Below, piece after piece: positions 17,641 to 27,630 of a stretch of DNA of 64,000 bases (within the stretch, counting starts at the first letter, position 1; every line of letters starts with the position of its first letter). The translations under genes were made by a program, and so were the position numbers. Under the pieces are notes generated by a model that was not told where the DNA came from, made no database searches, and was given only the letters and a program-made list of their open reading frames with translations. This DNA comes from an uncultured Saprospiraceae bacterium (lineage in GTDB: Bacteria; Bacteroidota; Bacteroidia; Chitinophagales; Saprospiraceae): positions 1 through 64,000 of the forward strand of contig CAKZVK010000002.1 of NCBI GenBank assembly GCA_937921825.1, read 5' to 3'.

Positions 17641-20600
17641 ATGTTTCTTATGAGATATTTTAATTGCATATTACTTGTCCTATTTATGGCTGGTGCTCAC
17701 TCGGTGAGCAGTCAATCTATTATTACAGAATTTGGTAAAAATAGAGTTCAGTATCATGATGATCATTACAATTGGTCTAGATATGAAACTGAAAACTTCA
17801 TGACTTACTGGTATGGCAAAGGCAGAAATATCGCCCAACCCATCATTCAACTTGCAGAACTAGATCATGATGAAATACAGAAGATACTAGAGCATACTCT
17901 GAGTCATAAGATTGAGATCATCGTGTACACTGATCTATCCGACCTCAGACAATCTAATATCGGTAGCGAACAAGCCTTTACTAATAAAGCCAAAACAACC
18001 AAGGTAGATGGCAACAAGATCTTAATCTACTTTGATGGCGATCATCAGAAACTCAGAAAGAGCATCCGATCAGGCATAGCACATGTCTATCTTAACTCGA
18101 TACTATATGGTACGAATCTACAAGAGATTGTCCAGAATGCCTTATTACTAAATCTACCAGCATGGTTCAGCGAAGGTATGATTTCTTATTCGAGTGACAA
18201 CTGGAATAGATTTATAGAAGATGAAATCAGAGATCTTCTTACTAATAAGCGGTATAGTGATTTTAATAAATTCTCTGCAGAGCATCCAAGAGCAGCCGGA
18301 CACAGTATGTGGCATTATATTTCTGACACTTATGGTAGTGCAGTTATCGCCAACATAATTTACCTTACACGTATCAGTAGAAATCTCGAAAACAGTTTCC
18401 TATTTATCCTAGGTGCAGAGTTTGATACTATAAAGGAAAATTGGTACGCCTACTACTTTAATACCTTTGCTAATGAAGCAGGTCGAGCAACAGCCACTGC
18501 AACTTTGAATCAGCCAAAGCTTAGAAACAAAAAAGGTGTGCCCATCAGTCAGTACAGAATCAGCCCAGATGGCAAACAACTGGCCTACGTAACGAATGAC
18601 AGAAGCAAAATAAAAGTTGTACTGAGAGATCTAGAAACAGAGACCGAAGAAGTAATATTCAAAGTCGGATACAAAAATATTTTCCAAGAGACGGATTACA
18701 ACTACCCTCTTATTGCGTGGCATCCTAGTTTTCATGAGCTATCAGTGCTCTATGAAGTAAGAGATGTTGCAAAGCTAAGAACTATAAACACCAAGACAGG
18801 CAGCTCGGAAGTAGAAGACTTCACTACAAACTTTCAGAGAGTCTATAGCCTAGACTACCTAGCCCCTAAGGAATATATAGTTTCAGCTTCTACAGATGGT
18901 TACTCTGACCTCTATCTCTACAAAAGTGAAAACAGACATCACATAAGAATCACAGAAGATTTCTATGATGACCTAGATGCTGAAGTTATACGATACGAAA
19001 ACAAACCAGCTATCATATTTCGTTCTAACCGTCCTGATATCGCATTGATCAAAGAGCGACTAGATACTATCTTACCTATAAACAATTTTGATCTTTTTCT
19101 ACTAAAAGGCATAGACAAAGATGCAGAGCTAGTCCAACTAACTGACACAAAAGAGATCAATGAGAGACTGCCCTTCCAAAGTGGTCAAAACGAAATCATT
19201 TATTTGCAGGGGCAGTCAGGTATAGAAAATGCCTACAAGCTAGATCTCGAATCTGGCCTCTCTACTCCTATCACTAATGCTGAAAGAAATATAATCACAC
19301 ATCACTGTGTACCTGGTTCTGATGATTACTTCTATAACTACTATTATGATGGCAGCTATGTGACCTTGCAGTCTTCACATACTGAAAAGTCAAAAACGCT
19401 ATTCCAGACGGCCTATCAGAAAAAAATAGCCACAGAAGCTTCAGGTGTATTTATACCTTACTTACCAGAGGCAGAAGCTAATGAACCCCAGCTAACTGAG
19501 GGCATGAAATTCCAGAGTGCCTTTGATGACATGGATAATCTGCAGCCTATAGAAGAAACCAAGGATGATGAAATGTCCGCTGGCATGTTCGAAAAGTACT
19601 TCAAAGATTACTACTCTGGATCTTATGTAGATGGCAGAAGAGTCATAAAGTTCAGACCCATGCGGGCCAGTGCCTCTAGAGAGCGGTTTAGGTTAGATAA
19701 GTTTTCATCTAAATTTGACAACAGCGTATTATTTGAAGGCTTAGAAAGCTATACTGGTGTGGACAAAGAACTTAATGGTGTACCCATGGGTATCTTACTG
19801 AAAGGAGACATTAAAGACCTCCTAGAAGACTATGCCATTACGGTAGGCCTCAGAGTACCGACCAACTTTAACGGGTATGAATACTTTATCACTCTAGATG
19901 ACAACAAGAATCTCTGGGACAAGCGATTAGCCTTCTATAGGAAAACAAATACAAGCATTGTAGACGAGACCATGTTTCCAGTAGAAAGACAAAAGAGACA
20001 TAGCTTCCTGGGTCTATATAGACTTAAGTACCCATTTGATATTTATCAGTCTGTTCGATTTACTAGTTCCCTACGATTTGATAAGTACTTTTTACAATCT
20101 ACAGATCAACCGTCTTTTGAAGGCGATTTTGATTACGAGAAGAGATTCAGTCTGAAAGTAGAATATGTATTTGATAATGCCTACGATGTAGGGGTCAATA
20201 TAAAAAATGGAACGCGGCTAAAAGTATTCACAGAGGGTATCAATGAATTTGATATGGAGCTGGACGATGGTCTGAACTTTGACTTGTCTAGAGCACTTAC
20301 TGGAATAGTAGGCATGGATGCTCGTCATTACATTCCTATATTCCGATCTGCAGTCCTAGCTCTAAGGGCTACAGCGGCTACCTCTTTTGGTAATCAACGT
20401 GTGGTCTATTATCTAGGAGGCATGGAAGGATGGATCTTTGCAAGCTCAGAAGAAAACATCCCTGTACCGGGTGGTGACGAGAGTTCTTTCAAAGTACTAG
20501 CACCACAACTCAGAGGATTCAAAAACAATATCAGAAATGGCAATAGCTATATGCTCACGAATGCTGAGTTCAGACTACCCTTAGCTAAATACATCGGACT

Positions 20601-20913
20601 CAGTAGAAGCACCATAGGATTCTTAAGAAATCTCCAGTTGACTTCCTTTTTCGATGCAGGTACTGCCTGGTATGGTGCCAATCCTAATTCTGAGGACAAC
20701 ACCTTGAATAGTGTATCGATTTCTAACCCAGAAAACAATCCGATCATCACCATCAATGCCCGTTTCTTCAGGGATCCCGTAGTATATGGCTATGGTTTTG
20801 GTGCTCGTTCTACTATCTTAGGTTACTTTGTAAAATTTGATTACTCATGGGGAGTCGAAAACGGCAACCAGAGAGATCCAAGATTTTATTTTAGCTTAGG
20901 CTTAGATTTTTAA
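17641..20913 (+). CDS. Large envelope protein: pseudo-peptidase MA, TolB-like propeller and C-terminal beta-barrel
   Basis: A 1090 aa protein with a signal peptide (1-24). Residues about 30-280 resemble a peptidase-MA/gluzincin fold (LPAWFSEGMISYSSDNW near 178 matches the family's second motif), but where HExxH is expected the sequence is SGIAHVYLN, so it looks inactive. Residues about 300-590 contain PD40/TolB-like propeller repeats (ISPDGKQLAYVT...). From about 700 the sequence is a long beta-strand-rich barrel ending in LGLDF, as in BamA/surface-antigen proteins. Similar proteins are common in Bacteroidota and are often labelled TolB-like. It precedes an ABC importer set on the same strand by 20 bp. 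Confidence 0.8.
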   Translation: MFLMRYFNCILLVLFMAGAHSVSSQSIITEFGKNRVQYHDDHYNWSRYETENFMTYWYGKGRNIAQPIIQLAELDHDEIQKILEHTLSHKIEIIVYTDLSDLRQSNIGSEQAFTNKAKTTKVDGNKILIYFDGDHQKLRKSIRSGIAHVYLNSILYGTNLQEIVQNALLLNLPAWFSEGMISYSSDNWNRFIEDEIRDLLTNKRYSDFNKFSAEHPRAAGHSMWHYISDTYGSAVIANIIYLTRISRNLENSFLFILGAEFDTIKENWYAYYFNTFANEAGRATATATLNQPKLRNKKGVPISQYRISPDGKQLAYVTNDRSKIKVVLRDLETETEEVIFKVGYKNIFQETDYNYPLIAWHPSFHELSVLYEVRDVAKLRTINTKTGSSEVEDFTTNFQRVYSLDYLAPKEYIVSASTDGYSDLYLYKSENRHHIRITEDFYDDLDAEVIRYENKPAIIFRSNRPDIALIKERLDTILPINNFDLFLLKGIDKDAELVQLTDTKEINERLPFQSGQNEIIYLQGQSGIENAYKLDLESGLSTPITNAERNIITHHCVPGSDDYFYNYYYDGSYVTLQSSHTEKSKTLFQTAYQKKIATEASGVFIPYLPEAEANEPQLTEGMKFQSAFDDMDNLQPIEETKDDEMSAGMFEKYFKDYYSGSYVDGRRVIKFRPMRASASRERFRLDKFSSKFDNSVLFEGLESYTGVDKELNGVPMGILLKGDIKDLLEDYAITVGLRVPTNFNGYEYFITLDDNKNLWDKRLAFYRKTNTSIVDETMFPVERQKRHSFLGLYRLKYPFDIYQSVRFTSSLRFDKYFLQSTDQPSFEGDFDYEKRFSLKVEYVFDNAYDVGVNIKNGTRLKVFTEGINEFDMELDDGLNFDLSRALTGIVGMDARHYIPIFRSAVLALRATAATSFGNQRVVYYLGGMEGWIFASSEENIPVPGGDESSFKVLAPQLRGFKNNIRNGNSYMLTNAEFRLPLAKYIGLSRSTIGFLRNLQLTSFFDAGTAWYGANPNSEDNTLNSVSISNPENNPIITINARFFRDPVVYGYGFGARSTILGYFVKFDYSWGVENGNQRDPRFYFSLGLDF

Positions 20914-20933
20914 TATCAACTCAAAACCACCTT

Positions 20934-22673
20934 ATGAAAACCAAAGCACTACTCTGTTTTGTACTCTTAGCGTTTATGCTTTCCTGCAGTACAGATACAA
21001 AAAAAACAAAGTCGGAAGCTGGTACTCTAGAAGAGATAAATATTCGACTTCCGAAAGACCCAGAAAGAGTCCATCCTATATTCTCTCCGCAAAATGCAGG
21101 CAGACAAGTCTTCCAAAATATCTTTCTCTCACTCGCAGATTTTCATCCAGAATCCTTGGAGCTTACGCCTATACTTATAAAAGCCATTCCAGAAGGAACA
21201 ATTAAAGAAGTCAATGGTGAAGAATGGATTCATTTTGACATAGAATTTAAGGATGATGCCACTTGGTCAGATGGTACGGCAATAACAGCTAAGGATTACC
21301 TCTTTACTATGAATATGATCAAGCATCCCTCTAGTGCTGCCAATGCTTGGAGACCCTATTTCAGTAATCTCAGAATGATAAAACTTGATCAAGAGAATCC
21401 AAAGAAACTTACTGTTGCATTCAAAAAATATATGCTAGCTGTGGAAGCAGCCACTACTATCAATTTAATGCCAGCACATATTTATGATCCGAAAGGTACG
21501 GTCACTAATCTTTCGCTTACTAAAATATCAGAGCAAGGCTATGAAGAAAAAGATACGACACTAAATTCTATCTTCGAAAAGATCAACAACTCAGTTAATG
21601 AAAAAACTGATGTCGTTCAATGTGGACCTTATAAACTGACCGCTTATGAACCTAACCAATATTATGTTCTCTCTAAGGTAGAAAACTACTGGGGCGATGA
21701 CCATCCCAATAATCCTTTCTTAAATGGGTATGCGCAAAAACTAGTATTCAAAATAATCCCTGATGAATTGACAGCTATCTCCATGGCGAAAGAAAATAAG
21801 CTAGATGTAGTAATGCTGCAGAATGGCTCACTATTCCTAGACCTTAAAGAGGAAGATGATTTTGCAAATAACTGGCAGTTTCATATTCCTCAGCTGATTC
21901 GTTATTACTACATGAGTATCAACAATAAATCACCAATCCTAAAAGATAGAAAAGTTAGAAATGCACTTTCGCATCTAGCAGACGTGGACGATTACATACA
22001 GAGCTTTGAAGGAGGTCTCGGAGAAAGGACTATCGGCCATTTTCATCCTGCAAAATCCTATTATAACAAACAACTGAAGCCTATAAAATATGATATAGAG
22101 GCTGCTATAGAACTTTTAGACCAAGCCGGATGGAAAGACACTGACAATGACAAAATCCGTGACAAAATCCTAGCTGGTAAGAAAACGGACTTATCCTTAG
22201 ATCTCCTAATCACCGGAGGTCAGCTGAGTAAAAATATCTCACTACTTTATCAAGAAGCCGCAGAAAAAGCAGGAATTCAAATCAACTTAGTGACCAAAAA
22301 ATCTGGTCCAATGAGAAAAGAAAACCTATCAGTACTTAACTATGACCTTGCCTTACTAGTACTAGGAATGGATTCAGCACCAGACGACCCATATAGAAAA
22401 TGGCATAGTGATAATTCTGATAATGGCAACGCCAATATCAGTGGATATAGTAATGAAAGAGTAGATCAACTTATAGATAAACTCCGAGCAACACTAGATA
22501 AGTCAGAAAGAAAAAAATATTACTTAGAGATACAAGAGGAAATCTATAATGATCAACCTTTTATTTTCCTCTATTGTCCATTGAATAAAATTCTGATCAA
22601 CAATAGACTGTCAGCTACTTCTACGCCAAAGAGACCAGGCTATATGCCTAATACCTTTAAGGCCGCTTCTTAA
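20934..22673 (+). CDS. Peptide-type ABC transporter substrate-binding lipoprotein
   Basis: A 579 aa solute-binding protein of the SBP_bac_5 (DppA/OppA) family. The lipobox FMLSC places Cys18 at the start of the mature lipoprotein. Family marks include DATWSDGTAITAKDYLFTM, VQCGPYKLTAYEPNQYYVL, and the C-terminal DDPYRKWHSDNSDNGNANISGYSNERVDQL. It should bind oligopeptides or a similar solute in the periplasm and pass it to the two permeases downstream. It starts 20 bp after the large envelope protein gene, which suggests joint transcription. Confidence 0.93.
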   Translation: MKTKALLCFVLLAFMLSCSTDTKKTKSEAGTLEEINIRLPKDPERVHPIFSPQNAGRQVFQNIFLSLADFHPESLELTPILIKAIPEGTIKEVNGEEWIHFDIEFKDDATWSDGTAITAKDYLFTMNMIKHPSSAANAWRPYFSNLRMIKLDQENPKKLTVAFKKYMLAVEAATTINLMPAHIYDPKGTVTNLSLTKISEQGYEEKDTTLNSIFEKINNSVNEKTDVVQCGPYKLTAYEPNQYYVLSKVENYWGDDHPNNPFLNGYAQKLVFKIIPDELTAISMAKENKLDVVMLQNGSLFLDLKEEDDFANNWQFHIPQLIRYYYMSINNKSPILKDRKVRNALSHLADVDDYIQSFEGGLGERTIGHFHPAKSYYNKQLKPIKYDIEAAIELLDQAGWKDTDNDKIRDKILAGKKTDLSLDLLITGGQLSKNISLLYQEAAEKAGIQINLVTKKSGPMRKENLSVLNYDLALLVLGMDSAPDDPYRKWHSDNSDNGNANISGYSNERVDQLIDKLRATLDKSERKKYYLEIQEEIYNDQPFIFLYCPLNKILINNRLSATSTPKRPGYMPNTFKAAS

Positions 22674-22748
22674 GTATGGTAAAGTAGATCAATCGATCTT
22701 TTTATTTAATTTCACTGAGCAGCTAATTTGCTGCACAGTAAGCCAAGC

Positions 22749-23984
22749 ATGAGTATCTATATTATAAAGAGACTGTTTCTTATCATACCCACCTTAGTAC
22801 TGATAAGCTTATTGGCCTTTTTCCTAAGCCGGATGGTTCCTCAAGATCCCGTCATAGCGGAACTAAACAAACGAGGACAAGGAGAAGGTGGTGTCGATAT
22901 TTCAGAATATGAGAAAATATATAATTCTCTAGAACTCAATAAACCCGAGTTCTATTTTTCTATCGTTCCAAAGCACTACCCTGCTACACTGAATGGCTAT
23001 TCAGATTATACGCAAAAGCAAACGATGCAGCGTCTATTAGATGTAGGGCTACATCATACTGAGGCTCATAAACTGATAAATGATGTCAACTATCAAAGCA
23101 ATTTCAAACTTCCTGATAGCGAACTGAAAGAGCTACTCAAAAGCACTCATAAGCTTACACAGGTGACTATACCATCAGTGCACTGGCATGGAACCAATAA
23201 TCAATATCATAGTTGGCTTACAAAAGCACTAAAAGGAAACTTTGGCAATTCAATATTAGATGGCCGATCAGCTCTAGCTACTGTAGGAAAAGCCTTACTC
23301 TGGACAATACATATTGCGATCCCAGCCATCCTATTTACTTTCGTAATAGGACTACTTATAGGATACTTTTTAGCCAGAAAAAAAGGAAGCCAAAAGGAAA
23401 GACTACTGAACCAGCTCCTATATGTGGTCTATTCCATTCCTGTCTTCTGGCTAGCCACTATGGCTATTATGTATCTTACCACTGATGACTATGGAAGCTG
23501 GACCAATATATTTCCCTCCGCAGGCATAGATATATTTCATGATCGCTCTACCCTTGCCCAAATCTGGCTGAATAGTTCCAGACTCATTCTGCCTATCGTC
23601 ATCGGCAGTCTAGGTTCTATCGCCTACATCGCACGTATCATGAGAAGATCAATACTGGACGAAATGAAAGCGCCTTATATCTTGACCGCTTACTCAAAAG
23701 GACTGGATCATGAGGCTGTAATCAAAAAACATGCTCTTCCTAATAGCCTACTGCCCTTTATTACTATTCTTGCTGGTGCCATTCCTTCTACCTTAGGAGG
23801 CTCCGTAGTACTAGAAGTTATTTTCAATATTCCAGGCATAGGCCGGTTACTGTATAACTCTATCGGACAAGCAGATTGGAACGTTGTGTTCTGCATCATT
23901 ATAATTACTGGTATTGTCAATATTATAAGCTACCTACTAGCTGATCTACTCTATGCTCGCGTCAATCCTAAAATCAGATACTAA
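22749..23984 (+). CDS. Peptide-type ABC transporter permease, OppB/DppB-like
   Basis: A 411 aa inner-membrane permease with the typical N-terminal MSIYIIKRLFLIIPTLVLISLLAFFLSRMVPQDP and the BPD_transp_1 domain at the C-terminus, including the EAA-loop-like EMKAPYILTAYSKGL. The region between the first helix and the main domain (about 35-160) is longer than in typical OppB proteins and should be periplasmic. Start: ATG 22749 is preferred; a TTG at 22728 gives seven extra residues. No ATPase gene lies in the window. Confidence 0.92.
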   Translation: MSIYIIKRLFLIIPTLVLISLLAFFLSRMVPQDPVIAELNKRGQGEGGVDISEYEKIYNSLELNKPEFYFSIVPKHYPATLNGYSDYTQKQTMQRLLDVGLHHTEAHKLINDVNYQSNFKLPDSELKELLKSTHKLTQVTIPSVHWHGTNNQYHSWLTKALKGNFGNSILDGRSALATVGKALLWTIHIAIPAILFTFVIGLLIGYFLARKKGSQKERLLNQLLYVVYSIPVFWLATMAIMYLTTDDYGSWTNIFPSAGIDIFHDRSTLAQIWLNSSRLILPIVIGSLGSIAYIARIMRRSILDEMKAPYILTAYSKGLDHEAVIKKHALPNSLLPFITILAGAIPSTLGGSVVLEVIFNIPGIGRLLYNSIGQADWNVVFCIIIITGIVNIISYLLADLLYARVNPKIRY

Positions 23985-23990
23985 GCATAA

Positions 23991-25103
23991 ATGATAGCCA
24001 GTCTCAAAAAATATAGACTTTCTAGATGGCAATACTTTGGTGTCCTCCTGTTTTTTCTACTAGCACTTTTCCAAGCGGTACTAGCAACCAGTGATTATGT
24101 TATATGTACAGAGGGGTCTGGTATTTTTCTAGTAGATAAGCAATCCTGTAGCTCTGGTATCAAAGGTCTGATTCCTTACAAGTCTTCAGACATGGACAAA
24201 AGCAATAGAGCTGTAAGTCCTTTTGCCCAGCAAGATGTCAGTTCACTATATTATCGACATTGGTTGGGAACAGATAGCCTAGGACGTGATGTGCTTGCAG
24301 GACTACTTGCAGGTTGCTGGGTCGCTTTACGCATAGGTATACTAGCTATGCTCTTGACTATAATTATAGGCTCCTTCTTCGGCTATCTCAGTGGCTACTT
24401 AGGAGATAAGAATGTAAAGCTGAATTACTTGGAACTAGGATTATTATTACTCCTCTTCAGCTTGAGCATATTCTATTTGGTCTATGGATCTTCAATAGCC
24501 AAGTTGTTTTCCATAGCCCTATTACTTGTAGTCTTTGTTTTCATATTGCGCAAGGCTGGCCACAACAGCTACAATAATAAGTTAATCAACATCCCCTTCG
24601 ATATGCTGGTGATGCGCTTCATAGAAATATTCAGAGCGATTCCTGATATATTTTTTATACTGGTAATGATAGGTATCGTTAGAGAGCCAAGCATTACAAG
24701 TATAGTCTTTATGATAGCTATAGTGAGATGGCCTAGTGTCGCCCGTTTTGTCAGAGCAGAAATAATGAAGATAAAAGAAGAGCCGTTTGTACTATCAGCC
24801 CGAGCATTGGGCCTTTCATCATTTAAAGTATTTAAGGATCATATACTTCCACTTTCTTTATCTCCGGTTATCATTGCCAGTGCTTTTGGAGTCTCTACGG
24901 CTATCTTATTGGAATCTACACTATCCTTTTTAGGTATCGGCATCCCTTTGAATCAGGTCACCTGGGGTTCCATGCTCAATGATGCCAGACAAAACATAAG
25001 TATGTGGTGGTTGGCCTTATTTCCAGGGCTGATGATCTACTTTGTAATCTATCTATTTAACTCTATCGGAGATACGGTGAGTGAGCAGTTTAGAGGAGAG
25101 TGA
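23991..25103 (+). CDS. Peptide-type ABC transporter permease, OppC/DppC-like
   Basis: A 370 aa permease, partner of the preceding gene (6-bp gap). The N-terminal helix (13-33) is followed by a periplasmic segment carrying two Cys (about 40 and 55), then HWLGTDSLGRDVLAGLLAGCW, the hallmark that begins the DppC/OppC membrane domain, and the cytoplasmic EAA-type loop EEPFVLSARALGLSSFKVFKDHILP. It forms a heterodimeric channel with the OppB-like protein. The expected ATP-binding subunits do not follow; the next gene is convergent. Confidence 0.92.
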   Translation: MIASLKKYRLSRWQYFGVLLFFLLALFQAVLATSDYVICTEGSGIFLVDKQSCSSGIKGLIPYKSSDMDKSNRAVSPFAQQDVSSLYYRHWLGTDSLGRDVLAGLLAGCWVALRIGILAMLLTIIIGSFFGYLSGYLGDKNVKLNYLELGLLLLLFSLSIFYLVYGSSIAKLFSIALLLVVFVFILRKAGHNSYNNKLINIPFDMLVMRFIEIFRAIPDIFFILVMIGIVREPSITSIVFMIAIVRWPSVARFVRAEIMKIKEEPFVLSARALGLSSFKVFKDHILPLSLSPVIIASAFGVSTAILLESTLSFLGIGIPLNQVTWGSMLNDARQNISMWWLALFPGLMIYFVIYLFNSIGDTVSEQFRGE

Positions 25104-25129
25104 GAGAAAGATTCTACGAGACCGAATTT

Positions 25130-26194
25130 CTAATCCTTTACCCTACTCAGCCCCATAGCTTTTATCATCCAGTTGGGTAAGGCCTTTTCTGCAGGTCGTT
25201 TACGTAGATCTAGGTACCAACCTAGTTTTTTCATGATAGGTACTTTATGGGTTTCTACAAACTCTATCAGAGTACCATCTGGATCTTCTATATAGGCAAA
25301 CTGCCCAGCCGCTTCTCCCATATCAAAATCACCGCTGTCTACAGTGAAGGGACAGCCATAAGACAGACATTTACCTCGTAGTGCAGACATGCCCGTAATA
25401 TCAAAACACAAATGGATATACCCTAGGTCTCCCCACATTCTATTTTCGAATATCTTACGAGGGGTCCGATCTAGCACGTGGATAAGCTCTATCTCTGTGG
25501 CCCCAAAAAGCTTAGAGAAGGCGCCTGTCTTAGGTTTAGAATGTTGCAAGAGTACTCTTCTGAATTTAGCACCATCAGAAAAATATTTGTAATCATCAAA
25601 GACCGCAGTTTGATCATAACTGACTACATCGTAGCCCAATATATTTTTATAGAAATCTATAGAGGTCGCTATATCAGTAACGCCAATAACGGCGCCACAT
25701 ACGCCTCCCGAGTGAGATAGCCCTTTTCTAAACCAACTCTCCGATTCTATAAGTTCAATGAGATTGCCATCAGGATCTCTGAGATAGAAATGCTTACGTC
25801 CATCTGGGGCTGTATATATTTCTGAGACTTCATTATTAGCAGACAGCTTCGTATGAGAAGCAGTTATATCTGGCGACTTAAATTTTGTAATGTAGATACC
25901 TAAGTCCCCTGCTTTTACTTCAAAGTCTGGTGCCTGGCCTTCTCTAGAAGTGTATTGCCAGATCTCAGCGCCACCCCCTCCCATCATATTGAGGGCGAGT
26001 ATCGCATGACGGCTACGAGGTTTTCCAGCGGTATATGGTAGCATCAACTCTGCCTCAGCAGCTTCGTCGAATACAGGTAAATCCATACCTAGATTCTTTC
26101 TATACCACTCCCAAGTATCATACACAGACGTATTACCTATGCCTACTTGTTGGATACCGCTAATTATATAATCGGTAAGACGTGCACGACTCAT
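25130..26194 (-). CDS. Two-domain VOC family protein
   Basis: A 354 aa protein with two vicinal-oxygen-chelate (glyoxalase/dioxygenase-type) modules: about 12-150 (QQVGIGNTSVYDTWEWYRKNLG... FYLRDPDGNLIELIE) and 165-320 (IGVTDIATSIDFYKNILGYDVV... IEDPDGTLIEFVETHK). Each repeats the DPDGxLIE signature whose Glu is a metal ligand. Its start abuts the stop of the alpha-oxoamine synthase gene with no gap, so the two are translationally coupled and likely act together. The exact reaction is unknown. Confidence 0.87.
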   Translation of the reverse strand: MSRARLTDYIISGIQQVGIGNTSVYDTWEWYRKNLGMDLPVFDEAAEAELMLPYTAGKPRSRHAILALNMMGGGGAEIWQYTSREGQAPDFEVKAGDLGIYITKFKSPDITASHTKLSANNEVSEIYTAPDGRKHFYLRDPDGNLIELIESESWFRKGLSHSGGVCGAVIGVTDIATSIDFYKNILGYDVVSYDQTAVFDDYKYFSDGAKFRRVLLQHSKPKTGAFSKLFGATEIELIHVLDRTPRKIFENRMWGDLGYIHLCFDITGMSALRGKCLSYGCPFTVDSGDFDMGEAAGQFAYIEDPDGTLIEFVETHKVPIMKKLGWYLDLRKRPAEKALPNWMIKAMGLSRVKD

Positions 26195-27433
26195 TTAGGC
26201 TACGACTTCGGCCTTGTAAGTGTTATTGTCTAATTTGACTTGGATCGCTTTGAAAGCTTCTATAGTCTCCTCGATATCCTTATCTGTATGTACTGAAGTC
26301 GGTATCAATCTCAGTAAGATTATACCTTTTGGTACTACAGGGTAGACTACTATAGAACAGAATATTCTGTGATTTTCTCTTAGATCATGAACCAGTCGCA
26401 TCGCCTCTTCTACAGTTCCTTTCATATACACTGGTGTGACACATGAATTGGTATTCCCTATATCAAAGCCTGCTTCCTTGAGTCCTGTTTGTAGTTTATT
26501 GACATTGTACCACAGCTTGTCTTTGAACTCTGGCATAGTTCTGAGCATCTTTAGTCTCAGCATAGCGCTTTCGACAACAGGCATCATGAGTGACTTAGCA
26601 AAAATCTGCGATCTCATGTTGTACTTAAGATATTGTACCATGTCTTTATCACCGGCCAAGAAAGCACCTACACTACCCATAGACTTTGCAAAAGTGGCAA
26701 AGTAAACATCTATCTCATCTTGGATACCTTGCTCCTCACCTGCTCCTGCACCTGTCTTTCCGAGTACGCCAAAACCATGTGCATCATCTACCAATAATCT
26801 GAATTGGTACTTGCTCTTCAGTGCCACTATTTCTCTAAGCTTTCCTTGATCTCCTCTCATTCCGAATACCCCTTCAGAAATTACTAAGATGCCTCCGCCA
26901 GTTTCTTCTGCGACTTTGGTGGCAGCTTGCAATTGCTTCTCACAACTTGCGATATCGTTATGTTGGAAAACAAATCTCTTTCCGGAGTGCATTCTCACAC
27001 CATCTACTATACAAGCATGACAACCTGCATCATAGACGACGACATCTCTTCTAGATAAGAGACAATCGATAGCAGACATGATCCCTTGGTAACCGAAGTT
27101 TACAAGAACAGCGGCTTCCTTCATTTCAAATTCAGCCAGCTCTTTTTCGAGCTCATCATGCATTTCTGTATTTCCGGACATCATTCTAGAACCCATCGGA
27201 TAGGCCAGACCCCATCTTGCAGCTGCTTCCCCATCTGCCTTTCTGACATCAGGATGATTGGCTAGACCGAGGTAGTTGTTTACTGACCACATTATAGTCT
27301 CTTTGCCTTGGAAAAGCATTCTGTTACTGAGTTCCCCTTCCAATTTTGGAAAGATATAATACCCTTCGGCGACATCAGAATATCGTCCTAGTGGACCTCT
27401 ATCTCCTTTGATTCTTTCAAAAATGTCCATCAA
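26195..27433 (-). CDS. Alpha-oxoamine synthase (PLP), Spt/KBL-like
   Basis: A 412 aa pyridoxal-phosphate enzyme of the alpha-oxoamine synthase family (2-amino-3-ketobutyrate CoA ligase, serine palmitoyltransferase, cysteate acyltransferase). Seen: MWSVNNYLGL at 48-57, the cofactor-stacking His139 in AGCHACIVDG, LLVDDAHGFGVLG (Asp217, His219), and the Schiff-base Lys250 in ATFAKSMGSVGAF. In Bacteroidota such enzymes often condense an amino acid with a fatty acyl thioester to begin sphingolipids or sulfonolipids. The substrate cannot be told from sequence alone. It lies upstream of and coupled to the VOC gene; a reductase is encoded 1 kb further upstream. Confidence 0.85.
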   Translation of the reverse strand: MMDIFERIKGDRGPLGRYSDVAEGYYIFPKLEGELSNRMLFQGKETIMWSVNNYLGLANHPDVRKADGEAAARWGLAYPMGSRMMSGNTEMHDELEKELAEFEMKEAAVLVNFGYQGIMSAIDCLLSRRDVVVYDAGCHACIVDGVRMHSGKRFVFQHNDIASCEKQLQAATKVAEETGGGILVISEGVFGMRGDQGKLREIVALKSKYQFRLLVDDAHGFGVLGKTGAGAGEEQGIQDEIDVYFATFAKSMGSVGAFLAGDKDMVQYLKYNMRSQIFAKSLMMPVVESAMLRLKMLRTMPEFKDKLWYNVNKLQTGLKEAGFDIGNTNSCVTPVYMKGTVEEAMRLVHDLRENHRIFCSIVVYPVVPKGIILLRLIPTSVHTDKDIEETIEAFKAIQVKLDNNTYKAEVVA

Positions 27434-27630
27434 TTACTGCTATTTATTTGATATTGAGTTAGTTGCAAGGCATGAAGGTCGGAAATTCATCCGAAATCCT
27501 ATAAAGAATACTCCAACTAATTGTGATAATTAAGAGTACTACAACCAAAATCAATAGAACAGCAAAGCAATTACGCCTTCAAACTATGCTTTCCAAGGTA
27601 TATTCAGTGCTAAATGATACCACAAAGCAG

